Positions 1-6,054 of a DNA stretch of 12,697 nt are shown one piece after another. Within the stretch, counting starts at the first letter, position 1, and each line of letters starts with the position of its first letter. The position numbers and the translations under genes are program-made. The stretch covers positions 1 to 12,697 of the forward strand of contig JAEZFI010000279.1 of assembly GCA_023437745.1 (NCBI GenBank), written 5' to 3'. The stretch is from Actinomycetes bacterium (lineage in GTDB: Bacteria; Actinomycetota; Acidimicrobiia; Acidimicrobiales; Microtrichaceae). The notes under the pieces are model-generated. The model was not told the origin of the DNA, searched no databases, and was given only the letters and a program-made list of their open reading frames with translations.

Positions 1-7
1 GCCGTCG

Positions 8-24
8 TCTGGTCGCTGACCAGA
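8..24 (-). terminator. Candidate hairpin terminator after the acidic lipoprotein
   Basis: A perfect 7-bp inverted repeat (TCTGGTC, loop GCT, GACCAGA) lies 22 bases past the stop codon of the minus-strand lipoprotein gene. No T-run follows within the few bases before the window edge, so this is a stem-loop in the right place rather than a proven intrinsic terminator. A 12-base perfect palindrome (27-38) sits between it and the stop codon. Confidence 0.35.
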
Positions 25-46
25 TCGGCGGGCCCGCCCGCGTCGC

Positions 47-310
47 TCAGCCGTCGTCCGAGTCGCCCGGAGCGCCGTCACCAGGGCCCGGATCGAGGTC
101 CGGGGCGTCGGGGTTGTCACCGGGAGCCTCGTCCCCGTCGTCCCCCGGAAGCCCGTCGCCGGTGCCGGGGTCGAGATCCGGGCTCGTCACGTCAGGGGTC
201 TCGAGCTCCGCATCGCCGTCGCCGTCGTCGTCGCTGCAGGCCACCGTGCCGAACAGCAGTGCCCCGCTCAACAACGCGGCAGCTGCCGCACGTCCTCTGA
301 TCCTTGGCAT
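47..310 (-). CDS. Small acidic Asp/Pro/Gly-rich lipoprotein
   Basis: The product is an 87-residue predicted lipoprotein. The start at 310 is chosen because GAGGAGGAC precedes the ATG at good spacing and the N-terminus begins directly with a signal peptide: basic MPRIRGR, a hydrophobic Ala/Leu stretch at about residues 8-23, then a TVAC lipobox with Cys25 as the lipidated residue. A longer in-frame start (382) would put 24 non-signal residues in front. The mature part has about 20 Asp and 3 Glu and no Lys or Arg. It contains two near copies of a PDLDPGxGDGxPGD unit, so it is almost certainly disordered and strongly negative. No family is recognised. A surface-tethered, possibly cation-binding role is only an inference from composition. 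It lies 99 bases downstream of the hydrolase lipoprotein on the same strand. Confidence 0.75.
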   Translation of the reverse strand: MPRIRGRAAAAALLSGALLFGTVACSDDDGDGDAELETPDVTSPDLDPGTGDGLPGDDGDEAPGDNPDAPDLDPGPGDGAPGDSDDG

Positions 311-409
311 GAAGTCCTCCTCGTCCGTCCCGCCGATGCGGGCGTGGCCCCGAGGTACCCATGGGCGCGTTCGCTCAGACAATCGGCATCCCGAGTGACG
401 GGGTCTGGC

Positions 410-1621
410 CTACTCGGCGTGCTCGTAGGTCGGTGCAGTAGCGCCGAACGCGCCGACCACCCCGGACCCCAGGCCGACCGGCTCCGGATCCAGCCCACTC
501 CGGTAGCGCAGCTCCGCCGTGACGAAGTGGCGCACGATCGGCCAGAGCTCCGGCCCCTTCAGGAATGGCGGCGACACGCAGCCGTCGCGGGCGAGGTCGA
601 TCACGAAGTCGGGCAGCGGCAGCCCTCCGCTCTGGGCGAGTCCCACCACGCCACCCTGCTCACGGCCGATCTCGCAGATGTCCGACATCGCGTTGTTGTG
701 CCCGGCGCCCGGGATCACCACGAGCTTCTTCTCCCCCGCCGTGTACCGGTAGGCGGTCTGCACGCCGGGGAGGCGCGCCACGCCGTCGCCCTCGCCGGTG
801 ATCCACATGGCCGCCTTGTCCGGGTCGCTGAGCGCAGCAGGGACCTTTGGGTTGAGATCGAACAGCGACGGCGTGAGGTTCACGCCCGAGCTCATCGAGA
901 TCCACGAGCTCACGTCGGTGCGGCTACCTGCCAGCTGCGTCGCCTGCGATCCGCCGGCGGAGTGCCCGATCGGGAACAGCCGGGACATGTCGACGGCCCC
1001 GTCCAGCGCCCCGCCGTGGGCGAGCTGCTCCATGCTCGCCAGTGCCAGCTGGACGACCTCGTCGGCGGATCGCGCCTCGGCCGGGGGCGTGCCGCCGATC
1101 GATTGCAGCCCGCGTTCGAAGTAGTCCGGCGACATCACCACGAAGCCCCAGGACGCGAGATGCGTCGTCAGGAACGTGGACTGCAATCGGAACGAGATGA
1201 CGCCGTGCCCGAAGAGGACGAGCGGGAACGGTCCGTCGGTCGACACCGGGAGGCCGCGGTACCCGTCCGTGGTGAAGGGCGGGTTCACGTCCGGTGCGAG
1301 GAGGGCGTCGAGCGCCGGCGCCACGAAGTCACGGATGTAGTAGGTGTCGGGCTGGACCCCCTCGGCGGACTCCTTCGGCGCCGGGTACCAGACCTCCATC
1401 TTGCGTCCCGGCTGGATCTCGACCGTCATCACACCCGCGGCGTACGGGCCGCTCTCGGCGTATCGGGCCTCCTCCGCCGCTGGCGCAGCGTCCGGGTCGA
1501 TCCCTCCCGTGTGCGGCGCAGGCGGTTCCGGCGGCGGTGGTGTCGAGCAGCCGACAGCGATCGCGGCGAGGGCCACCAGACCCACCACTCCCCTGTTCCA
1601 CCTGGCAGCACGCTGACGCAT
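410..1621 (-). CDS. Secreted alpha/beta-hydrolase lipoprotein
   Basis: This 403-residue lipoprotein belongs to the alpha/beta-hydrolase group that includes chlorophyllase, PAF-acetylhydrolase and polyester-hydrolase-like enzymes. The start at ATG 1621 is preferred to the upstream GTG (1657) because the signal peptide begins there: MRQRAARWNR, a hydrophobic segment at 11-21, and an AVGC lipobox with Cys25. A Pro-rich linker (28-36) follows. The oxyanion region is LFGHG (about 137-141). The nucleophile elbow GHSAGG has Ser221; Asp279 in ITGEGDG is the likely acid and His308 in PGAGHNN the catalytic base. A tail of about 90 residues, with Cys316 and Cys348 that could pair, follows the His. The enzyme should act outside the membrane on an ester; the substrate cannot be read from sequence. 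It starts 56 bases after the dehydrogenase gene ends, so co-transcription is possible. Confidence 0.87.
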   Translation of the reverse strand: MRQRAARWNRGVVGLVALAAIAVGCSTPPPPEPPAPHTGGIDPDAAPAAEEARYAESGPYAAGVMTVEIQPGRKMEVWYPAPKESAEGVQPDTYYIRDFVAPALDALLAPDVNPPFTTDGYRGLPVSTDGPFPLVLFGHGVISFRLQSTFLTTHLASWGFVVMSPDYFERGLQSIGGTPPAEARSADEVVQLALASMEQLAHGGALDGAVDMSRLFPIGHSAGGSQATQLAGSRTDVSSWISMSSGVNLTPSLFDLNPKVPAALSDPDKAAMWITGEGDGVARLPGVQTAYRYTAGEKKLVVIPGAGHNNAMSDICEIGREQGGVVGLAQSGGLPLPDFVIDLARDGCVSPPFLKGPELWPIVRHFVTAELRYRSGLDPEPVGLGSGVVGAFGATAPTYEHAE

Positions 1622-1677
1622 CCCCACACCCCCGCTCGGCTCTCCGCATTCAACCACCTCCGCGGGCCCAGGTCCCC

Positions 1678-2490
1678 TCAGACGGCGCCGCCGTACAGGT
1701 CGAGCGTGTGGGCCATGCCGCCGTCGACGCTCAGGGTCTGCGCCGTCACGAACCGGGCAGCGTCGGACGTGAGGAACACCACGGCGTCGGCGATGTCCTC
1801 GGCCCGTCCCCAGCGGCGCATCGGTGTCTGCGCCTCGATCTGCTCGATGACGCCGGGAACCGCTCGGTTGCGAGCCCAGAGGTCGGTGTCGACGACACCC
1901 GGCGCCACGGCGTTGACCCGGATCCCACGGGGGCCCAGCTCCATGGCGAGGGACCGCGTCATCGCATCGATGGCGCCCTTCGAGGCCGCGTAGGCGGCGC
2001 GCCGTGGTGTGCCGACCAGCCCCGACACCGACGAGAGGTTCACGACGCTGCCTCGCCCCGACGCCGCGAGAGCGTCGACCAGCGAGCCCACGAGCAGGAT
2101 CGGTGCCCTGACGTTGACCGCCAGCTGCAGGTCGATCACGGCGGCGTCGGTGTCGGCCGTGTCCATGCGTGCGGCGGTTGCGGCGTTGTTCACGAGGACG
2201 TCGAGCTGTCCGCAGGCCTCGAGCGCCTGCCGAGCGACCGACGCCGGCGCGTCGGGGTCGGCGAGGTCGGCGACGATCGTGACGGGGTCGTGTCGCAGCT
2301 CCGCCGCACTCGCGTCGAGGCGATCGACGTCGCGAGCGGTGAGCACCACCCGGGCGCCGGCGCGGTCCAGGGCGCGAGCGATCGCCGCGCCGATGCCGCG
2401 GGATGCGCCCGTCACGAGCGCCACGCGGCCGCTCAGGTCGTACAGCTCGGAGGGCGGAACGCCCGGGGTCGTCGTGTCGGCGTCGGTCAC
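1678..2490 (-). CDS. Short-chain dehydrogenase/reductase (SDR)
   Basis: This is a 270-residue classical SDR, a cytosolic NAD(P)-dependent oxidoreductase. The start is taken as GTG 2490, 10 bases after the encapsulin stop codon; an open frame reaching 2649 would run through the encapsulin gene and its extra residues look out-of-frame. Visible motifs are TGASRGIG (27-34) for cofactor binding, a DLAD segment (75-78), NNA (101-103), Asn126, and the Ser154 / Tyr167 / Lys171 catalytic set (YAASK). They are followed by the PGVVDTDLW segment and the C-terminal TLSVDGG. Arg53 following beta-2 (LTARD) is compatible with NADPH preference. No encapsulin targeting peptide is seen at the C-terminus, so it is probably not shell cargo. 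The 10-base spacing suggests read-through from the encapsulin operon, but no strong ribosome binding site is visible. The substrate is unknown. Confidence 0.88.
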   Translation of the reverse strand: MTDADTTTPGVPPSELYDLSGRVALVTGASRGIGAAIARALDRAGARVVLTARDVDRLDASAAELRHDPVTIVADLADPDAPASVARQALEACGQLDVLVNNAATAARMDTADTDAAVIDLQLAVNVRAPILLVGSLVDALAASGRGSVVNLSSVSGLVGTPRRAAYAASKGAIDAMTRSLAMELGPRGIRVNAVAPGVVDTDLWARNRAVPGVIEQIEAQTPMRRWGRAEDIADAVVFLTSDAARFVTAQTLSVDGGMAHTLDLYGGAV

Positions 2491-2500
2491 CCCGGCAGTC

Positions 2501-3310
2501 TTACCCCGCGTACACCAGGGGCACGGCGGCAGCGGCGTCCTCGATGACGAGCGTGAAGCTCTCCTCCAGGTAGAGGCGCACCACGTCGGCGGTGTGGTCG
2601 AGGTAGCCGATCGAGAAGTCCTGCCCGCACTCGATGACGTAGTCGTCACCGCGTGTGCTCAGCACGACGGCACCGTCCACGCCGGGCGCCCACAGCACCG
2701 GTCCGCCCAGGATGCGCCGCAGGTGCTCGAAGACCGGGTACCCACCGTGCTCGGTCGTCTCGACGACGCCGAGGTGGCAGCGGGGGCCGAGCGCGATGGC
2801 GTACGGGCCTCCCACGCCAGCGGTCATCAGGGTCGACACCGCCCTCGCCACGATCGACGGGTAGGTGGTGTAGTCGTCGCTGATGGTGATCGGCTCGTGC
2901 GGGGACGCCTCGGTGATGCCCGTGATGCCACCCGCTGCGTAGCCGTGGAAGATCGACGTGTCCTCGGCCAGTGCCGCGGCCTTGGCGGCCTCGGTGACGG
3001 CGGAGAGGTCGGGGTCGTAGGCGCCGCGGTCCACGGCGTCGATCTCGGTGCGGCTGACCTGGAACTCCGTGCGGAGCTCGACCAACGGCCTCAGCTGGCG
3101 TGACGCGGCCTGCACGCCCGCTCGCGGTCCGGGCGAGAGCGGGGCGACCCGCCCCGTCGAGACGGCGGAGTGCCGCCAACCGTGCGGTCCGGAGAAGTCC
3201 AGCAGCGCTCGGGCGGCGAGGATGTGCCGCATCGTCCGCGAGGCCTCCTCGTCGATCTCCTTCCACCCCGCGGCGCTGATCGGCGCGAGCTCCCGGTGCA
3301 GGTGGTCCAT
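2501..3310 (-). CDS. enc: Encapsulin nanocompartment shell protein (family 1)
   Basis: This 269-residue protein is the HK97-fold shell protomer that self-assembles into a hollow protein compartment (the family was once annotated as linocin/bacteriocin). The N-terminus MDHLHRELAPISAAGW and the DFSGPHGW segment (38-45) are hallmark encapsulin sequences that form the N-terminal arm and start of the E-loop region. ELRTEF...SRTEID, RGAYDPDLSAV, AEDTSIFHGY and the C-terminal LYLEESFTLVI region are further family signatures. The length fits the roughly 265-residue norm, and it is not truncated. The start at 3310 is certain: its ATG overlaps the ferritin stop codon (TGATG), which implies translational coupling. 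Cargo should be the upstream ferritin-like protein, and the compartment would store iron oxidised by it. Regulation is not evident; no clear IdeR/Fur-type operator was seen upstream of the pair. Confidence 0.96.
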   Translation of the reverse strand: MDHLHRELAPISAAGWKEIDEEASRTMRHILAARALLDFSGPHGWRHSAVSTGRVAPLSPGPRAGVQAASRQLRPLVELRTEFQVSRTEIDAVDRGAYDPDLSAVTEAAKAAALAEDTSIFHGYAAGGITGITEASPHEPITISDDYTTYPSIVARAVSTLMTAGVGGPYAIALGPRCHLGVVETTEHGGYPVFEHLRRILGGPVLWAPGVDGAVVLSTRGDDYVIECGQDFSIGYLDHTADVVRLYLEESFTLVIEDAAAAVPLVYAG

Positions 3311-3681
3311 CAGAGCTCCTCCCGCCGCAGGTGTCCGATGCCCAGCGAGTTGTCGGTCGGTCCGGCGGGCGACCCGCCGGCCTCGTCGCCCTCGTCGGTG
3401 ATGGGGCCGTCGCTGAACAGGTACCGGCGGAGCATCGCATCGAGCTGCGGGTCGCGGCGACGGAGCCACTCGAGCGTCATCGCCGCGTGCTCCTTCTCCT
3501 CGTCGCGGTTGTGCCGGAGCACCTCGCGCAGCTCCTCGTCGGCGGTGGCGTCGATCCGCTGGTCGTACCAGTCGATCGCCTCGAGCTCCTCCTGCAGCGA
3601 GACGATGGCCCGGTGGCGGTCGACCGTGGCGGCCTGCAGGTCCTCGACGGCCTCGTGGAGCGTGTTGCTGGACTGGGCCAT
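3310..3681 (-). CDS. encFtn: Encapsulated ferritin-like ferroxidase (EncFtn), encapsulin cargo
   Basis: This 123-residue protein is a half-ferritin of two helices that forms a decameric ferroxidase inside encapsulin shells, oxidising Fe(II) for mineral storage. The residues known as the ferroxidase centre in the Rhodospirillum rubrum protein occur here at the same numbers: Glu32, Glu62 and His65, with Trp38 and Tyr39, and the entry-site acids Glu31 and Glu34. The characteristic NRDEEKEHAAM stretch spans 58-68. After a Gly/Pro-rich linker (about 92-110) the protein ends with SLGIGHLRREEL, which matches the encapsulin cargo-loading peptide type (hydrophobic residues spaced around Gly). The start is fixed by a strong AGGAGGG site a few bases upstream of the ATG. 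The gene overlaps the shell gene by one base and is the first gene of the pair. Confidence 0.96.
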   Translation of the reverse strand: MAQSSNTLHEAVEDLQAATVDRHRAIVSLQEELEAIDWYDQRIDATADEELREVLRHNRDEEKEHAAMTLEWLRRRDPQLDAMLRRYLFSDGPITDEGDEAGGSPAGPTDNSLGIGHLRREEL

Positions 3682-3751
3682 GCGGGGCCCTCCTCACCTC
3701 GGCGGGTTCCCCCGATCATGCCCCTCTTCCGACCTTCGTGGGGGCAGAAGC

Positions 3752-3800
3752 GCGACGAGCGCGTCGCCTCACCGCCCCACGGCGACCGAGGTGCGGTGAG
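3752..3800. promoter_or_regulatory. Two adjacent stem-loops upstream of the ferritin/encapsulin genes
   Basis: Two perfect inverted repeats sit next to each other. GCGACG/CGTCGC has a 4-base loop (3752-3767), and CTCACCGC/GCGGTGAG has a 17-base loop (3768-3800). They begin three bases past the stop codon of the 73-residue protein and end about 70 bases before the ferritin ATG. They could end the upstream transcript or form structure in the ferritin leader. No T-run follows, so an ordinary intrinsic terminator is not demonstrated. Confidence 0.35.
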
Positions 3801-3803
3801 CCG

Positions 3804-4025
3804 TCAGCTGCGGATGCAGTCGCGGCCCGTCGAGCGCTTCGCTGCCGAGCGCAGGTTGCGCAGCATCTCCTGCGCCGACTCGCAGTCGCTGAACAGGTCC
3901 CACTCGACCTGACCTCGGCGCTCGGTGACCGTCGAGCGGATCGAGAACGGCTCGAGGCGGCGGGTGATGTCGAGCACGTGACCGTGGTCGATCCCTCGGG
4001 CGGTGGCGTGGACATGGTGCTGCAT
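3804..4025 (-). CDS. Small protein of unknown function (73 aa)
   Basis: No family is recognised. The frame is chosen over a longer overlapping frame (4093-3716) because it uses G/C-ending codons consistently and has a balanced soluble-protein composition. The longer frame is a Ser/Arg/Pro-rich shadow. The product begins MQHHVHATARGIDHGH, with four His in the first 16 residues, then alternates beta-like and helical segments (ITRRLEPFSIRSTV, then SAQEMLRNLRSAAKR). It ends near a Cys in GRDCIRS; a second Cys lies in FSDCES. There is no signal peptide or membrane segment. The ribosome binding site is weak (AAAGAG before the ATG). It lies 77 bases after the PQ-loop gene and 122 bases before the ferritin gene. 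Proximity to the iron compartment is the only functional hint, and two stem-loops separate them. Confidence 0.55.
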   Translation of the reverse strand: MQHHVHATARGIDHGHVLDITRRLEPFSIRSTVTERRGQVEWDLFSDCESAQEMLRNLRSAAKRSTGRDCIRS

Positions 4026-4085
4026 GTGCTCTTTGTGCCCGCTCCAACGGTGCGGAAGACGGGGACCACTCCCCCCTCTGGACCG

Positions 4086-4101
4086 GCCGGCACCTGCCGG
4101 C
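4086..4101 (-). terminator. Candidate GC-rich hairpin after the PQ-loop gene
   Basis: GCCGGC, a 4-base loop and GCCGGC form a perfect 6-bp all-GC stem starting one base after the PQ-loop stop codon. No T-run follows on the minus strand, so termination strength is uncertain; the position is what makes it credible. Confidence 0.35.
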
Positions 4102-4102
4102 G

Positions 4103-4735
4103 TCAGCCCGCGTCGAACGCCGGGTTCGGGCTCGTGGCAGGCGACGTGTCAGCAGTCGCGGCGAGGATCGCCAGCCGGCCGAGGACCACGATCGCGCTCG
4201 CCCCGAGGACCACCCCGTACCCGATCAACGGCCCGTCGCCGACCGCCAGTCCGTACGCCCCCCACACCACGGCATCGACGCACGCCAACCACCACGCTGC
4301 GGCCGAGACCCCCGAGAGCTGGCGGTCGTTGAGCACCCTCCACACCTGCGGGGCGCTGGTGACGCCCACCGTGCACGCCAGCACGACGCCCTCGGCCCCG
4401 ACCAGCACCGACGCCGCGATGGCGAGCACCCAGAGGCAGGCCCACGCCACGTCGCTCCGGCGCGTGGACCTGCGGAGCAGCGTCACCGTCCAGACGCCGG
4501 GGATCAGCGCGACCAGCGAGACGACCCACACGGCCCACAGACCGGCGCTCAACCCGTAGACGGTCCAGGCGGCCGCCGCCACCACGGCGTTGAGCGCGGC
4601 GAGCGGTGACACGCCGTCGTCGACCCCCGATCGGGCGAGCCGGAACGGCTGCGGGAGGAGCCGCACGATGAAGACCGTCGAGGCCAGGGCGGCAAGGACG
4701 CTGACGAGCACGGAGGAAGTCTCTCGGACCTGCAC
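4103..4735 (-). CDS. PQ-loop (SemiSWEET/MtN3-like) membrane protein, duplicated
   Basis: This 210-residue integral membrane protein is made of two three-helix PQ-loop units. The first PQ pair is Pro28-Gln29 (LLPQPFRLAR) and the second Pro129-Gln130 (SAPQVWRVL). Each is followed exactly 29 residues later by a Trp in a matching WTVYGL (57-62) / WGAYGL (158-163) segment, so the two halves are offset by 101 residues. The glycine-containing GVSP and GVSA turns after each PQ loop also match. PQ-loop proteins include SWEET/SemiSWEET sugar facilitators and lysosomal amino-acid exporters. Solute transport is likely here but the substrate is not readable. The start is a GTG at 4735 with little ribosome binding site; a second GTG eight codons later is equally possible. 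It follows dinB by 59 bases on the same strand. Confidence 0.78.
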   Translation of the reverse strand: MQVRETSSVLVSVLAALASTVFIVRLLPQPFRLARSGVDDGVSPLAALNAVVAAAAWTVYGLSAGLWAVWVVSLVALIPGVWTVTLLRRSTRRSDVAWACLWVLAIAASVLVGAEGVVLACTVGVTSAPQVWRVLNDRQLSGVSAAAWWLACVDAVVWGAYGLAVGDGPLIGYGVVLGASAIVVLGRLAILAATADTSPATSPNPAFDAG

Positions 4736-4760
4736 CTGCGACCGCCAGCTTCGCCAATCC

Positions 4761-4787
4761 GGGCGGTCCGGGCGGTCCGGGCGGTCC
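4761..4787. repeat. Three tandem copies of a 9-base repeat
   Basis: GGGCGGTCC is repeated three times without a mismatch, with partial copies at both edges (CC before, GG after). It lies between the dinB stop codon and the start of the PQ-loop gene, so it is non-coding and would be in the mRNA of both if they are co-transcribed. Because each unit contains GGGC and GGTCC, neighbouring copies can pair with flanking GC-rich sequence. Confidence 0.9.
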
Positions 4788-4794
4788 GGCCCGA

Positions 4795-5991
4795 TCAGTC
4801 CGGCAGCGTCGGCATGCTGACGCCGGGGTCGCGGTCGAGGAGCACCGCGCGGACGACGGACCGGGAGCCGAACCGGTCACGGACCTCGTCCATGACCCTG
4901 TCGAGCGCCTCGGGCGGATGCCCGCCGAAGGGGAGCTCCAGCTGCACCGCCTCGTCACCGTCGAGGTTGGTGACGGCGATCCCGAGCAGGGTCAGACCGC
5001 CCTGCTCGATCAGCGGCTGTGCCGTGGCGAGCAGCCGGCGGCACGGTTCGAGGATCCCCGCCGTGGTCGACGTCGCGGCCGGGAGCGTGGCGGACCGGGT
5101 CGCCCGGGTGTAGTCGTCGAACCGCAGACGGAGGATCACGGTGCGTCCCACCCGCCCGGCGTCCCGCATGCGCCGGGTGACGCGCTCCACGAGGTTCAGG
5201 AGCGTGGCGTCGAGGTCGGCAGCGGTGCGACCCCGCCGGCCGAGGGCTCGCTGCGCTCCGAACGATCGGCGGCGCCGGCGAGGCTGGACACGGCGAGGGT
5301 CACGGTTGTTGGCGAGCGCGTGGAGGTGGTGCCCCGACGCCGCCCCGAGGATCGCCACCAGCGCGGACTCGGGCAGCCGGGCGATCTCGCCGACGGACTT
5401 CAGCCCGCGCTGGTGCAGCTTCTCGGCGGTCTTGGGCCCGACGCCCCAGAGCCGTTCCACCGGCAGGGGATGGAGGAAGGTCAGCTCCCCGCCCGCCGGG
5501 ACCTCGAGGAGCCCGTCGGGCTTGCCGACCGCACTGGCCACCTTGGCGAGGAACTTCGTCGACGCGATCCCGACGGTGATCGGCAGCCCGACCTCCGCTC
5601 GCACGGCTCGACGCAGGCCCTGTGCGATCTCGACGGGTGTGCCGCTGACGCGGCGAAGCCCCGACACGTCGAGGAACGCCTCGTCGATGGAGATGCCTTC
5701 GACGAATGGGGTCGTGTTGCGAAACACCTCGAACACGGCTCGGCTGGCCTCGGTGTAGGCCGACATCCGCGGTGGCACGACGACCAGTCCGGGGCAGCGT
5801 CGGCGCGCCTCGCCGCCGCCCATCGCGCCTCGCACCCCGTAGGCGCGGGCCTCGTAGCTCGCCGCGAGCACCACACCGCCGCCCACGGCGACCGGCCTCC
5901 CTCGGAGCCGTTCGTCGTCCCGCTGCTCGACCGACGCGAAGAACGCGTCGAGGTCCGCATGGAGGATCGAGGCGGTCGATGGCACGAACAC
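4795..5991 (-). CDS. dinB: DNA polymerase IV (Y-family translesion polymerase)
   Basis: This 398-residue Y-family polymerase copies damaged templates at low fidelity. The palm/fingers motif HADLDAFFASVEQ gives metal ligand Asp13 and steric-gate Phe18 (the second Phe, as in E. coli DinB). YEARAYGVRGAM (45-56) is the fingers motif. SIDEAFLD holds the other catalytic acids, Asp102 and Glu103. LPITVGIASTKFLAK follows, then the thumb helix-hairpin-helix LWGVGPKTAEKL, and the little-finger domain from about 235. QLELPF (350-355) looks like a beta-clamp-binding motif of the QL(S/D)LF type, though it is not at the extreme C-terminus. The start is a GTG (5991) that falls inside a LexA box; a second GTG two codons on is the alternative. 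No Shine-Dalgarno sequence is seen, so a leaderless message is plausible. It follows the thioesterase gene by 63 bases. Confidence 0.95.
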   Translation of the reverse strand: MFVPSTASILHADLDAFFASVEQRDDERLRGRPVAVGGGVVLAASYEARAYGVRGAMGGGEARRRCPGLVVVPPRMSAYTEASRAVFEVFRNTTPFVEGISIDEAFLDVSGLRRVSGTPVEIAQGLRRAVRAEVGLPITVGIASTKFLAKVASAVGKPDGLLEVPAGGELTFLHPLPVERLWGVGPKTAEKLHQRGLKSVGEIARLPESALVAILGAASGHHLHALANNRDPRRVQPRRRRRSFGAQRALGRRGRTAADLDATLLNLVERVTRRMRDAGRVGRTVILRLRFDDYTRATRSATLPAATSTTAGILEPCRRLLATAQPLIEQGGLTLLGIAVTNLDGDEAVQLELPFGGHPPEALDRVMDEVRDRFGSRSVVRAVLLDRDPGVSMPTLPD

Positions 5992-5998
5992 ATGTTCG
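5985..5998. promoter_or_regulatory. LexA-binding SOS box over the dinB start
   Basis: The sequence CGAACACATGTTCG fits the Gram-positive/actinobacterial LexA consensus CGAAC-N4-GTTCG, including the R-N-R-Y centre of the Bacillus-type consensus, and is flanked by an A at 5999. It covers the dinB GTG start (5991-5989) and would sit at or just after the transcription start if the message is leaderless. LexA bound there would block dinB expression until DNA damage. Confidence 0.75.
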
Positions 5999-6054
5999 AC
6001 CCACGGGGCCTCGGGCGCAAGCCCCGGACGCAGGCGCGTCCCGCGCCCGCCCGC

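Noticed and set aside
1622..1657. Upstream GTG start for the hydrolase
   Set aside because: It would put 12 non-signal residues before a well-formed lipoprotein signal peptide that begins at the ATG at 1621.
344..1993. Plus-strand open frame of 549 codons
   Set aside because: It is antisense to the hydrolase and SDR genes, both of which have intact catalytic motifs. Its composition is Arg/His/Val-rich without a start signal.
3716..4093. Longer minus-strand frame over the 73-residue gene
   Set aside because: Its product is Ser/Arg/Pro-rich without protein-like pattern; the shorter frame uses normal codons throughout.
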